Shown piece after piece: positions 8,008 to 18,300 of a stretch of 64,000 nt of DNA. A program made the translations under genes and the position numbers. The notes under the pieces are model-generated. The model made no database searches. It saw only the letters and a program-made list of their open reading frames with translations, and had not been told where the DNA came from. Every line of letters begins with the position of its first letter. The stretch's first letter is position 1. Source of the DNA: a virus; the IMG/VR virus record IMGVR_UViG_3300015371_000024, positions 1 to 64,000 of that record; one strand, given 5' to 3'.

Positions 8008-10488
8008 CTACCGTGTCGGTGTCTTCGGTGGCTTGGTGTGCTTCGGCTCCTGGAGGCACGCATTGCGAGCGCAGAAGACCGAGTCGGCCCTTGTCGCTCG
8101 GAACGGTGGACGTCGCGCTGCTGCCGGTCTCCGAGCTCCGGCCACCGGCGCCGGGATGACCGCGGCCACGCCCGCCAGCTTCTGTGTGAGCGTGGGGATG
8201 TCAGCGCCGACGCCGGGGAAGCTCGGCGCCGAGTAGTCCGGCTGGAGCCCGATCTCCGCCTGGGTGAGCTTGTACGTGTTGCCAGGAGGATTCTTCGGTT
8301 GGTAGGTCGCGAGCACGCCCGAGACGACATTGCCCGAGTAGGTCCACTTCCCCGGACCGATGATGCAGTCGAGCGCCGCCATGTGCGTCGGCTGCGCGCA
8401 GTCCGCGGCCATCGTGTAATCGGTGTTCCCGGCGAAGATGTTCTTGTTCCAGTTGTTGTCGCCCCAATCGGTCTGCGCGCCACCGCTCAGGTAGAACGAG
8501 AACCCGCGGCCAGGCGTGTTGCTCACGAACGTGTTGTTCCGGATCCGGGTGTGCGTCGGACCGCTGTAGGTGGGGTTGAGCCACCCGGATCCCGTGATCC
8601 CGTTCGACGTGCCGACGTTCGTGAACAGGTTGTTGTACGCCAGCACGCGACTCACCGGATAGAGAATGCACGCCTGTGCCGTGCAGTCCCGCGCCTGGAT
8701 GTTGAGGCCGAGGTTGGAGTTGTTCACGCGGTTGTTCGTGAACGTGATGTCCGTCGAGCCCTGCCGAACCGTGTCCGACGTGCCGCCAGTCGAAGACTTG
8801 AAGACGACCGCGAACCCGATCTGGCTCGAGGCCCACGAATTTTCGAACACGTTGGCGTCGATCAAGAGCCGCTGTGCGTTCTTCAATTCGAAGATGTTCT
8901 TGATCGACCACCGTCCCTTCCACTCGGGACGCTTGTAGATGTGGTTCCGGCGGATCGTGATATCCGACGGTCGCATCTCGGAATTGGCCGGTCCGGCGCC
9001 ACCGAACATGATGTTCTCGCCCGCGCCCGCGGCGAAGTTGTTCTCGATATGGTACGGCCCGGGACCGTTCCAACTCTCGATCGCCTGGGAGTCGAAGCCG
9101 CTCGCGTGGCAGTCATCGATCCAATTATCGACCACCGCGATCTCGGACCCGTTGATCGCGAAGCATCGAATGAGCTCGCCGTCCACGGTCCCATGCACCC
9201 AATTGCGCCGGAAGATGATCTTCGATGGCGCGGTCGCGGGTGACGTGTTGCCATCGCTCGCACTCGCGCCGATCAGTAGCAGGTGGTAGACGAGCGTCGT
9301 CGCCTTCGCCGTGTCGCGGGCGATGTTCAGGTGCATGACCTGCCAGCAGTCCGCGCCAGGCGCGGTCGCGAACGCGTACTGGTTGTTCGCCTGGACGACC
9401 TGCGCGAACCCGAGCGCCTGAAGGGTGTCCATGCGCGTGCCGGGAACGTCGAGCACGCCCTTCGTCCGGACCGTGATCCACTCCGTGCTCGACGCACAGG
9501 AGTGCGCCGGAAGCGTGAAGTTGCCCTGCCACCGCGCTCCCGGCTGTAGCTCGAGACAGTCGCCCGACTGCGCGCCATTGAGCGCGGTCTGGAGATTCGC
9601 GCCCGCGAGCACGTCCACCGATCGCGTGCACGGCTTGGGCTGGAAGTCCGCGGTCTTGAGCGGGAGCGCCGGAAGGCTGTCGTCCGTGCCAGGCGATGGC
9701 TGCGGCGGACCGTTGACCGAGATCAGCTTGCTCGCCGACGACGTGCGTAAGAGTGAGTCCGTGACCAGGAGGCTCGTCGTCCGATCACCAGCTGACGGAT
9801 ACGTGTAGTCGAAGACGTTCGCCGTGATCGTGCTGCAGCTGGTCCCCGGACCGCAGTCCCACGCATACGTGAGGCGCGTCCCGGTCGAGGCCGAGCCATC
9901 GAAGTGACACTTGAGGCTCCCGGCAGGATCGCACGCGACCGTGAACGTAGCGACCGGCGCCGGCGGCGTCGGCGTCGGCGGGACCGGCGGCGCGTAGGAG
10001 ATCGACTTGGTCGCGGTCGAGGCTTTGCTGCCCGTGTCCGTGACTGTCAGACCCACCGTGTATGCGCCCGCCTTGCTGTAGGTGTGCTGCGCCGAGTTGC
10101 GCGCCGTCGAGGTAGCCCCGTCACCCCACGACCAGAAGAACGACAGGTTCGCCACGCCGCCATCGTCGGTCGAGGTAGATGTCGCCTTGGCGAGGCCGGT
10201 CGAGTCGTTGAGCGTGAGGTTGAATCCGGCGATCGGCGCCTTGTTCTCGGGCTGTGGCGGCGTCACCCCGTGCGGGACACGGAGCGCGGTCGCGATCGAG
10301 TCGATCTTGTTCCGGTCGCGGCCCGTGTTGCTTCGGTTGAGCCGCTGGCGGATCGCATTCAGCGAGTCGGCGCGAACAGAGTCCTGCTTCCCTGCCGTCA
10401 CGGTCTGTCCAGGGAGCGGCGTCGGCCATGTGTGCCAGAAGAAGAACGCGATCGCGATCCACCAGACACGGTGCATGAGCCAGATCAT
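8008..10488 (-). CDS. Secreted-looking PKD and right-handed beta-helix protein
   Basis: The 826-residue protein starts with a basic and hydrophobic stretch like a signal peptide (HRVWWIAIAFFFWHTW). Two PKD-type beta domains follow, at about 84-166 (FFWSWGDG, HTYSKAGAYTV) and 178-258. From about 288 to 750 there is a long right-handed beta-helix with repeated N-rich turns such as IENNFA, ITIRRNHIY and IRNNTFVSN. Beta-helices of this kind are common in pectate lyases and tailspike depolymerases. PKD domains are common in secreted bacterial enzymes. A polysaccharide-degrading or binding role is likely. The signal-like N-terminus is unusual for a virion spike and suggests either export or origin from a host secreted protein. 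Confidence 0.75.
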   Translation of the reverse strand: MIWLMHRVWWIAIAFFFWHTWPTPLPGQTVTAGKQDSVRADSLNAIRQRLNRSNTGRDRNKIDSIATALRVPHGVTPPQPENKAPIAGFNLTLNDSTGLAKATSTSTDDGGVANLSFFWSWGDGATSTARNSAQHTYSKAGAYTVGLTVTDTGSKASTATKSISYAPPVPPTPTPPAPVATFTVACDPAGSLKCHFDGSASTGTRLTYAWDCGPGTSCSTITANVFDYTYPSAGDRTTSLLVTDSLLRTSSASKLISVNGPPQPSPGTDDSLPALPLKTADFQPKPCTRSVDVLAGANLQTALNGAQSGDCLELQPGARWQGNFTLPAHSCASSTEWITVRTKGVLDVPGTRMDTLQALGFAQVVQANNQYAFATAPGADCWQVMHLNIARDTAKATTLVYHLLLIGASASDGNTSPATAPSKIIFRRNWVHGTVDGELIRCFAINGSEIAVVDNWIDDCHASGFDSQAIESWNGPGPYHIENNFAAGAGENIMFGGAGPANSEMRPSDITIRRNHIYKRPEWKGRWSIKNIFELKNAQRLLIDANVFENSWASSQIGFAVVFKSSTGGTSDTVRQGSTDITFTNNRVNNSNLGLNIQARDCTAQACILYPVSRVLAYNNLFTNVGTSNGITGSGWLNPTYSGPTHTRIRNNTFVSNTPGRGFSFYLSGGAQTDWGDNNWNKNIFAGNTDYTMAADCAQPTHMAALDCIIGPGKWTYSGNVVSGVLATYQPKNPPGNTYKLTQAEIGLQPDYSAPSFPGVGADIPTLTQKLAGVAAVIPAPVAGARRPAAARRPPFRATRADSVFCARNACLQEPKHTKPPKTPTR

Positions 10489-11171
10489 GGGTGCTTACCT
10501 CGGGCGTTGTTGTTCTGCTGTTGCTGAAAGACGACGAAGGCTTTCTGGAACATCTCCGGGAGCTCCTTGAGGATCTCCTTCGTCTGGACATGGAGCGCGT
10601 TATTGAGCCGGAGCTCCATCTCCGGGATGGCGTGGACGATCTGCGCCTGGCGAGTCGCGAACTCGGTCATCCGGGTATTGATCTGCCGACGGTCTTCCTC
10701 GGAGCGCGCCATGCGCTCTGAGAGACCCACCTGCTGCGTCGAGAGGAACGCGAGATCCTCTCGGAAGGACGCCTCCAACTCCTGGGTCCGCGCCTTGTTC
10801 TCATCGACACGACCGCCGAACCCATTGATCTTGTGATCAACGAGCGTCCGGAACTCTACGAGCGTGCGCTCGAGATCCCGCGTCGTGCGCTGGTCGGCGT
10901 CGATCCGCTGCTGTTCCGCGTTCTCCAGGAGGCCCTCGATCCGATTGACCTCGGTCGCGAGCTTGTTCTCGATGGTCTGCAATCGATCGAGCACCGGCTT
11001 GTTGTTCGCGCGCCAGAGCACCGTGACGAGTGCGACGGTACCGGAGACGAGTGCGACCCACCCGGAGATCGAGACCGGCCACACACCCTCGGGTCGCTCG
11101 GGCCGGAGTTGGACCTGTGCGGAGAGGATTGCTACGCGGACGAGTGTCTGGACCCACCAGAATTCGATCAC
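10485..11171 (-). CDS. Membrane-anchored coiled-coil protein
   Basis: The 228-residue protein has a hydrophobic segment at about residues 33-52 (ISGWVALVSGTVALVTVLW) and then a long heptad-rich coiled coil to the C-terminus. Its stop overlaps the start of the beta-helix gene (ATGA), so the two are co-translated and may act together. It could be an accessory exported or membrane factor. No family was recognised. Confidence 0.6.
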   Translation of the reverse strand: MIEFWWVQTLVRVAILSAQVQLRPERPEGVWPVSISGWVALVSGTVALVTVLWRANNKPVLDRLQTIENKLATEVNRIEGLLENAEQQRIDADQRTTRDLERTLVEFRTLVDHKINGFGGRVDENKARTQELEASFREDLAFLSTQQVGLSERMARSEEDRRQINTRMTEFATRQAQIVHAIPEMELRLNNALHVQTKEILKELPEMFQKAFVVFQQQQNNNARGKHP

Positions 11172-11265
11172 CAGAGCGGCTCCAATGCTGGTGACTCGCC
11201 AGACACCCCGGTCCGACGGGCAATCGGAACCTACATCAGCACCAACAATTGAGCCAACGTCGGAT

Positions 11266-12621
11266 TTAGGTCAGGCTCCCCGAGTAGAACGCCTGGGCGA
11301 CCCAGATCTTCTTCTCAGGCCACTGTGGCGAATCGGACGTGTAGTTGAACTTGTCCCAATTGTAGAACTTGAAGTTGGCGACGACGCCGCTGATGGGTGT
11401 CGGCACCACATCGGCGTCGTATGTCGCGAGCGGTGTTGCCGTGTTGATCTCTCCGGCACTCCCACCCGAGCACGCCGGATTGATGAACAATTCGGTCATG
11501 AGGTGCCATATCCCGCCGCCCGAATCACTGATGACACCGTGGATCGTGATTTCCACGAAATCCGCGGTGCCGACGATCAACGAGGCTGGACCGACGTCGT
11601 ATTCCGTGACACCAACGCTGCTGTCCGCTTCGCAACGGAAGATGACGCGTCCATCCCTGAGCAGAACGTTGCAATCCCCGGTGATCCCGTTCCCGCCGTG
11701 AATGAGATCGGACACCGTGAACCCGAAGCCGTCATCCGCCATCCACCCCGATTCGATCATGATCCGCATCGTCGTCCACACGGACCTGAACGCCACGCGC
11801 GATCCCGAGCCGCCCGTGTCACCGATCGGGTTGGAGAAGTACGTCCAAGATCCCCACCCAATGACATCCCAGATCGTGGACACGTCAGAGACCGCGACCC
11901 ACCGTCCGACCACGACCGGATTGCCGCAGAACGTGAGATCGGGATCGAAGGAGACGCCCTCGACGCTGCCGTCATCGCCGTACCACGACCAATAGAAGTT
12001 GGTCGATTCCGCTTCAACGAACGCGATGTACGTGGCTTCGTCGGCGTAGCGCGCGACTGAGAAGTCGTCTCCGTTGTAGATCCCCTCGGGCATCGGGCAT
12101 CCAATGCCATCGAGACAGAGCGGCGGCAGCGCATACCGGAATTGAGCGTGAACACCACCGAACACCGGATCAGCCGTCCCGTTCCCGCCTAACGCAACCG
12201 CATCCCACAGCACGTCGTTCGTGGCATCGGGATCAATGTTCACCCACCCCGATGACTTCTGCGGGCCGGTCGAGTCGATCGGAATGTCAACGGTTGCACC
12301 CGACACCCCCGGATCGATCGCCGATCCGCCAGCCGTCGTCCGGTACTTGAGGCGAGCCTTGGAACCAGCCGAACCTGCCGTCGTGACTTTCCCGATGACG
12401 CCGCGGACCTGCACAGCGCCGCGAGCGTTGAACCAGACTTGGCGCGACGTGAACGCCGTCTCGCCAGACGGCAGGTTCGTGACGGTGTGATCGCTGTCAT
12501 CGATCAGGAGATCGACATCCGGCACGGTGATCGTGCCGGTCACCACACCACCCGGAGTCGGGTTCTCCTCGGCGTTCGGGAAGTAGTCCGCCGGTGGACG
12601 GAATTCCTTGTTCCAACCCAT
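11266..12621 (-). CDS. Large hypothetical tail or fibre protein
   Basis: The 451-residue product is mostly beta-type with many Gly, Asp and aromatic residues (for example FYWSWYGDDGS and VVVGRWVAVSDVS) and ends KKIWVAQAFYSGSLT. It follows the hub-like tail gene after 11 nt. The composition fits a fibre or carbohydrate-binding virion protein. I do not recognise a family. The 94-nt gap downstream holds no feature I can name. Confidence 0.6.
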   Translation of the reverse strand: MGWNKEFRPPADYFPNAEENPTPGGVVTGTITVPDVDLLIDDSDHTVTNLPSGETAFTSRQVWFNARGAVQVRGVIGKVTTAGSAGSKARLKYRTTAGGSAIDPGVSGATVDIPIDSTGPQKSSGWVNIDPDATNDVLWDAVALGGNGTADPVFGGVHAQFRYALPPLCLDGIGCPMPEGIYNGDDFSVARYADEATYIAFVEAESTNFYWSWYGDDGSVEGVSFDPDLTFCGNPVVVGRWVAVSDVSTIWDVIGWGSWTYFSNPIGDTGGSGSRVAFRSVWTTMRIMIESGWMADDGFGFTVSDLIHGGNGITGDCNVLLRDGRVIFRCEADSSVGVTEYDVGPASLIVGTADFVEITIHGVISDSGGGIWHLMTELFINPACSGGSAGEINTATPLATYDADVVPTPISGVVANFKFYNWDKFNYTSDSPQWPEKKIWVAQAFYSGSLT

Positions 12622-12632
12622 TAGGATCTCAT

Positions 12633-14921
12633 TTAGGCGGGACCGGTGACGAGTGGGAGCGGCGAGCGCCAGAAGACCGGCAGCGTGGCGTCGAGCTCAA
12701 CGTTGCTCGCGTCATACGCGACCAGACGATAGTACTGACCGGCCTTCACGATCGCGTCATAGTACGGGAAGTCCGCCGGATCGAGGATCGCCGACACCGA
12801 CCACGGATCGTAGCGTCCCGAGTCCTTGGACTTCTGCACCTCGATGTGATCCGTGCCTCCAGGCACGCCGGTCTTGTCGATCTTGACCCGAGGACCGGGG
12901 AGCGTGAAGGACGTCTCGGCGGTCACCGTGAACGCCGTGCCCCACGGGTCGATCGTGACGAGCGTGCGCGGGCCGGACTGCGAGTTGGAGATCCGGAAGA
13001 CGCTATAGCGATAGGTCTTCTGCGCGTGGAGATCCGGATCCGTCCACGACCCGGATGTCGGACCGTCGAGCGTGATCGAGTCGATGTTCACGCCATCCCG
13101 GAGGATGTAGATCGCGCCGGTGCTGACCGAGACCGCCCAATCGACCTGCACGGTCGTCGCGTCGATGCGCGTGACCGAAAGGTCCGTGAAGTCGCCGGGA
13201 TCGCTCCCCGTGTCCACCGTCGTCCCGACCAGCCGGAGCTCGTCGCCGAAGGTACCGTCGAAGGTCTCAGGCTTGACGATCACCGTTCGAATGATCGCCT
13301 GACCGTTCCGGCCAGTGGGAATCGGCTGGAAGCAGCGCCAGAACTTGATGCCGTTGTACGGGTCGCCATCGACCGGCGTGGCGTCTCCCGGCCACACGTA
13401 GTTGCCCTCGGTCGAGAGCCGTCCCTCGGGTCGCTCGATCGTCCCGGCCTTGAAGGCATCGCTCCCGACCGGCGGCCACTCCGGCACCAGCGTCCCCGGT
13501 GCGTTCTCTCGCGCCCAGATATGGATCCGCCGGATGTTCTTGCCCGCGAAGAATGCGGGCCACACGCACCCGTTGGTCTCGCCGTCCCAGAGCTCCCCGC
13601 CGTACATCGTGGCCTCGACACCCATGCCGAGTGCCAGGAACAGCGAATCGACCTCCGGCGCCTTCGGGCCTTCGCCTTCCCGGATGATCCAGTTCTTCGT
13701 GAAGCCCGCGACCGTGCCGCGCGTTTCGAACGCCGTCCGCGTCTCTTTCGCCTTTCCCCACGTATGCGTGATCCGCTGCACGGCTTGCAGCTGGTTCGTG
13801 GTGTACTGGTCGCCGTTCGCGACGAGCTCGAAAAGATCGTAGACGTGGAAGGCCCACGCGAAGAGCGTCGTGAATCGCTTCTCGGCCTTCGGGAACGCGA
13901 GATCCGCGAGCGCCGTATCGAGGAAGGTCTTGGCCTCCGCCGGCGTATCGATCTGGCTTGTCGCGGCCTCCTTGAACTCGAAATACCGCTCCGTGTAGCG
14001 GGTGATCGAGTCCGGGACATCCGCCGCGACGTAGGAGACCACCTTCTTCTGCTGGTCCCTGAAGTAGCACCGGCCCTTGTTCCGGACGTCGTCGGTGTTG
14101 ATGTCGAAGTCCGGATCCGCGTCGTAGTTGTCGGCTGAGAAGGTGAAGTCCGGCGTCGTGTTCCCCCGCGGCGGCAGGAACAGCCGGAGCTCCATGTCGT
14201 CCGAGGAATTCCACATGTACCGGACGTTGGCGCCGATCGTGTTGATCGCGAGATCCCGGAGGCCCGTGAGAAGTCGCGGACGCTGGAAGTTGAACTTCTT
14301 GAGTTTGACCCCTGCGGTGACGATCGCCGCATCCACGACCAGCGTCACGGCGCCCGTGCCGAGGTTGTCATCGAGGATCTGCTGCATCACGGTCTCCATC
14401 GCGTCACCCGCGTCGGACCCGTAGACCCGCTCGTCCTCGACCTGCTTCGTGAGCAGCTTGTGCCCCAAGTCCGCGATCTGGAGCGTGATCGTCTTCTTCA
14501 TGCTCACGGCGACCACGTAGCCGTCGAACATCTTGTGCTGGCTCGAGTCCGTGCCGTCGAGCCGTGCCGTGGTGCCGTAGCACCGGATCCGCCGCATCCC
14601 GTCGATCAGCGGCGCATAGGCGCTAGAGTCGTCCACGTTCGCCGGACTCGACTCAACGAGCGGCGCGATCGAGATCGAGGCACCGCTGGCCGCAACCAAC
14701 GACTTGGCGAGCTCAATGCTCCCGGTCCACGTCGGCGCGTCGGAGTCGTCGGTGATCGAGCCGCGGATGACGAAGTCGAGGTTGGAGAACCCCGTGCCCG
14801 ACAGGTTCGTCAGTGCCTTCCACGTCCCGTCGATGTTCTGGATCTCGACCGTGTCGATCTTGATCGATCGAGACGCCAGTCCTAAGACCGTGAGCTCGGT
14901 ACTGGTGGCACTACGAGGCAC
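12633..14921 (-). CDS. Tail hub-like protein with fibronectin type III-like C-terminal region
   Basis: The 762-residue protein begins with beta-rich domains. A region at about 280-380 (YTERYFEFKEAATSQ, LYDLFELVANGDQY) resembles hub proteins of siphovirus tail tips. Residues about 590-690 contain fibronectin III-like strands (TVQVDWAVS, YRYSVFRISN). Hubs close the tail tube and carry fibres. Its place directly after the tape measure and a small tail protein is the classic one. The precise family is inferred from gene order. Confidence 0.6.
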   Translation of the reverse strand: MPRSATSTELTVLGLASRSIKIDTVEIQNIDGTWKALTNLSGTGFSNLDFVIRGSITDDSDAPTWTGSIELAKSLVAASGASISIAPLVESSPANVDDSSAYAPLIDGMRRIRCYGTTARLDGTDSSQHKMFDGYVVAVSMKKTITLQIADLGHKLLTKQVEDERVYGSDAGDAMETVMQQILDDNLGTGAVTLVVDAAIVTAGVKLKKFNFQRPRLLTGLRDLAINTIGANVRYMWNSSDDMELRLFLPPRGNTTPDFTFSADNYDADPDFDINTDDVRNKGRCYFRDQQKKVVSYVAADVPDSITRYTERYFEFKEAATSQIDTPAEAKTFLDTALADLAFPKAEKRFTTLFAWAFHVYDLFELVANGDQYTTNQLQAVQRITHTWGKAKETRTAFETRGTVAGFTKNWIIREGEGPKAPEVDSLFLALGMGVEATMYGGELWDGETNGCVWPAFFAGKNIRRIHIWARENAPGTLVPEWPPVGSDAFKAGTIERPEGRLSTEGNYVWPGDATPVDGDPYNGIKFWRCFQPIPTGRNGQAIIRTVIVKPETFDGTFGDELRLVGTTVDTGSDPGDFTDLSVTRIDATTVQVDWAVSVSTGAIYILRDGVNIDSITLDGPTSGSWTDPDLHAQKTYRYSVFRISNSQSGPRTLVTIDPWGTAFTVTAETSFTLPGPRVKIDKTGVPGGTDHIEVQKSKDSGRYDPWSVSAILDPADFPYYDAIVKAGQYYRLVAYDASNVELDATLPVFWRSPLPLVTGPA

Positions 14922-15310
14922 TAATTGACCTTGGAGATCGTGAGCGGTGCCGTGTAGTAGAACTTGTCGCCGGTGGGCGCATAATCCGCGTCACCGACCA
15001 AGACCGCAACCCCGGTCACCGTCGGTGCACTGCCCGACGTCGCGGTGCGCGCGAAGTCGCCGGAGACCGAGATCGGCTTGGGATACTGCGCCGCGGTCCT
15101 GAGTGCCGCGAGATCATCGAGCGTTGGCAGGTACGCCGTGAAGTTCCACTCATCGACGGGATCGTAGGTCTTCGTGATGAGACCCTTGCCCGAGTGCGCT
15201 CGAGACACGTCGATCCCGTCCATGATCTTCCGCCACGCCGATCTCCCGGAGTTGGAGATCGCGAGCACCTCCAGGTTCGCGCCGCCGACGTCGATCGTCA
15301 GGAATGGCAT
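14921..15310 (-). CDS. Small distal tail protein
   Basis: This 129-residue beta-rich protein lies between the tape measure and the hub-like protein. Siphoviruses often encode a small tail tip protein here. It begins MPFLTIDVGGANLEV and contains SDFAR-like strands and a YYTAPLTI ending. It overlaps the downstream start by one base. The assignment rests mainly on gene order. Confidence 0.55.
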   Translation of the reverse strand: MPFLTIDVGGANLEVLAISNSGRSAWRKIMDGIDVSRAHSGKGLITKTYDPVDEWNFTAYLPTLDDLAALRTAAQYPKPISVSGDFARTATSGSAPTVTGVAVLVGDADYAPTGDKFYYTAPLTISKVN

Positions 15311-15321
15311 CGTCGCTTCTC

Positions 15322-18300
15322 CTAGTTATCGATTCCCGGCAGCGCGGTCGATCCCGTGCGCTGGAACTTCCACGTCCGGAGCTCCTCGATGATCCGCTCC
15401 GCGAAGCTCTCGGAGTCCTCACCCGGAGCCTGTGTCACAATCATATCGCCGGTCCACGTATTCGACACCGAGCCACGCGGGCCGAGCGGTGGCGTCGGGT
15501 TGACATCGATCCCGATCGGTGGCTCCGGAATCGTCGGCGGAATGTCCGGCGGGAGCGTGTTCGGATTGAACGGATCCGCCGACAGGAACCGCACTTGGTT
15601 GGTCTTGAACCAGTCCGGGACGTTCGTGATCGCCGCGTTCGCGTCGTTCACCGTGTCCGTCAGTTGATCGAGGCCGGTCTCAAACCCTTCGATGATCCGA
15701 ATGAGATCGTCCTTCCCGAACAGTGCACCGAACGCCTTCGCGTCGAGCGCGCCCGAGAGCAGCGCCTTGGTCATCGCCTGAACGGCCTTCTTGACCGCCG
15801 CCGGATCCCCGAGATCCACGCCGGCGAAGAACTGCTTGAAGAGCTCGGGCGAGAGCTTCGCGAGGAGCGCCGCTTGGTCCTGGATGATCTGCGCCGGTGT
15901 CTGCTCGACGTCGAAGACGTTGTTGAACAGATCGATCTTCTTCTGCTGGTCATCGATCGTGTTCGCGAACTTGGTCGCCGCCTCCGCCGCGAGATCGATC
16001 GCCTGGGCGACCTGTTCGAATGCCGCGACGATGATCCGGCCACTGGAGTCGAGCAGCGTGATGCCGAACTGCTTGGCGATCTCGTTGATCTCGGCGAACG
16101 TCGTCCCGAACTGCGTGATGACCTTGTTGAACAGGTCGATGCCGATGGCACCGGACTTGGGAAGCGCCGCCGCGGAGAGTGTGCCGGACTGCTGGAGCGC
16201 GGCGCGGATCCGTGTCTGGTCGCCGAGCGCGCCGGTGAAGCCCCGCAGCTGCGAGGACAGGAGCGACAGCTGCTGGTTGTTCGCCTGAAGGATCTTGTCG
16301 TGCTCCGTCTGCTCGGCGCTCCGGCCCGTGAAGGCTTCCACGATCGAGCGCACGACGTTGAACGCGCTCGAGGCGATCCCGATGCCCGCCGAGATGAGCG
16401 CGAGCATCTCGGAGCCTGTCCGACCGACTTGCGAGACATCAACGCCCTTCCGGTCCGCTTCCTCCTTCCGTCGCTTATCGCTCTCCGCCTGAACGCGTTT
16501 GAATTCCTGCACGCTGGCGATCAGCACGCCGGTGGACTGGATCGCGTTCAGGATGTTCTTGTTCGTGATCCCGAACGCATCGGACAACTGACGAATGATC
16601 CCGACCAGGAGTCCGAGCCGGATCAGTCGCCGCGTCCCGCGATCGACCTTCTCGGCGAAGTCCTGTGCCTGACCGCCGGCACGCTTGTACGCCTGGCCGA
16701 ACTGCTCCATGATCTTGGCGATCGCCTCTTTGCTCACGCCCGCGGCCACCAGCGCATCGATGATCGCTTGCCGGAGCCGACCGAGATCCCCGAGCGCGCG
16801 GACCATGTTGCGGTGCCCTTCCTCGGCCTGGACCGGATCGCCGAAGAGTTGGGCGTTCTCCATCTGCGCCTGAGCCGCGTTGATCGCCGCCGCGATCTCC
16901 TGAATCTTCGGGACCGCGTCCGGGAACATCTGCTCAAAGATGTTCGGCGTGATTTGGTTGATCTCCTTCTGAGTCGCGGCCAGCTTCTGGAGCGACTTCG
17001 TCACATCCTCACCACGCAGCCGCTGACCGACGATCTTCTCGTTCAGCCGGAACTGGAGATCGTTGAGCTCTTTGAGCAGTCGCTTGCCTTCCTCCATTTT
17101 CTCGAGCGGGATGCCGGTCGAGAGGATCTGACCGCCACCCTGACCGGACTCCTGCAGCGCCTTAATGCGCGCGATGACGTTGTCGATCTTGGCGAACGTC
17201 TCGATCGGCACCATCGTCTTGAACTGCTCGCGCAGGAGGCCGACGTCCGACAGGAGCGCACGGAGACGCGACTGCAATTCGGCGTCACCCTGCGTGCCGA
17301 TCTTGGTCAGTGTCTGCTGCGCCTGTTTCTCTAACTCCGCGAGCGCCGTGAACGCCTCCTGCTGCGAGGCGAAGTCTTCGGTCTTTGACGCGAGTTGCAG
17401 CTGCTTCCGGATCTCCGAGAGCTTGGCCGAGAACTGGTCGAGCTTGTCTTTGCCCTCCGCGGTCTGGATGATCCCCTTCATCGCGCTCGCGAGCTTGTTC
17501 GCGCCCGCGATCTGGATATCGAGGTTCTTGATGATCTTCTGGTTGGCTGGATCGGAGCGCGCCAGGTTGAACTGCTTGAGCAGCACGTTGACGTTGGAGA
17601 GCGTCTCGCGGGCCTTCTCGAGCCCCTCGTTCATCAGATCGATATCGCCCACCTTCCGACCGACCGTGAACGCCTTCGCCGCCTCGGCGCCGGCGGCACG
17701 GAGCCGCGAGAGCTCAAAGACGTTCTGCCGGATCTGCTCGGTCAGGAGACCGGCCTTGGTGTCCGCCTCGATCGCCTTCATCGATGCCGCGAATTCCTTC
17801 GCGAACTTGGCCGCATCCTGCTCCTGCTTCGTGATCTTGACGAGCTCCTCATCGACGCGGGCGATCTCGTCCTGGTAGCGCTTGACCTCCTTCTGGAGCG
17901 CCACGAAGTCGTCGCGCTGCTTCTTGGTGCCGCCCTGCGGGCCGGAGGTGATCGCGGCCACGCCGAGTTGCGAGACCTGCACGGTCGTCTCGACATGCAC
18001 GCCTTCGGCGAGTTTCTTCGCGAGTTGGAGTTGCGTCTCGTTGAGCGCCGAGGTGAGCGCGATCTTCGCCGCCTCGAGCCCCTTCTTCGACATCCCGACG
18101 ATCGCGGCTTCGAACGTCTGCGTCTCCTTGCTCGCCTTCTGCGTGGCGACCGTGTACGCGATGATTGCAGCCGTGACGAGCCCGATCGCGATCGCCACCG
18201 GACCGCCGATGGCCGCGATCGCACCGAGGCCGAGCGCGCCGGCGCCCGCAGCGCCGCCAGCCGCCGTCGCGAGACTCGCCGCCAGTGCCGCCGCGCGATA

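Noticed and set aside
15304-17334. Long plus-strand open frames opposite the tape measure gene
   Set aside because: They mirror the minus-strand gene in a GC-rich sequence, have Arg/Asp-rich composition and no family features.
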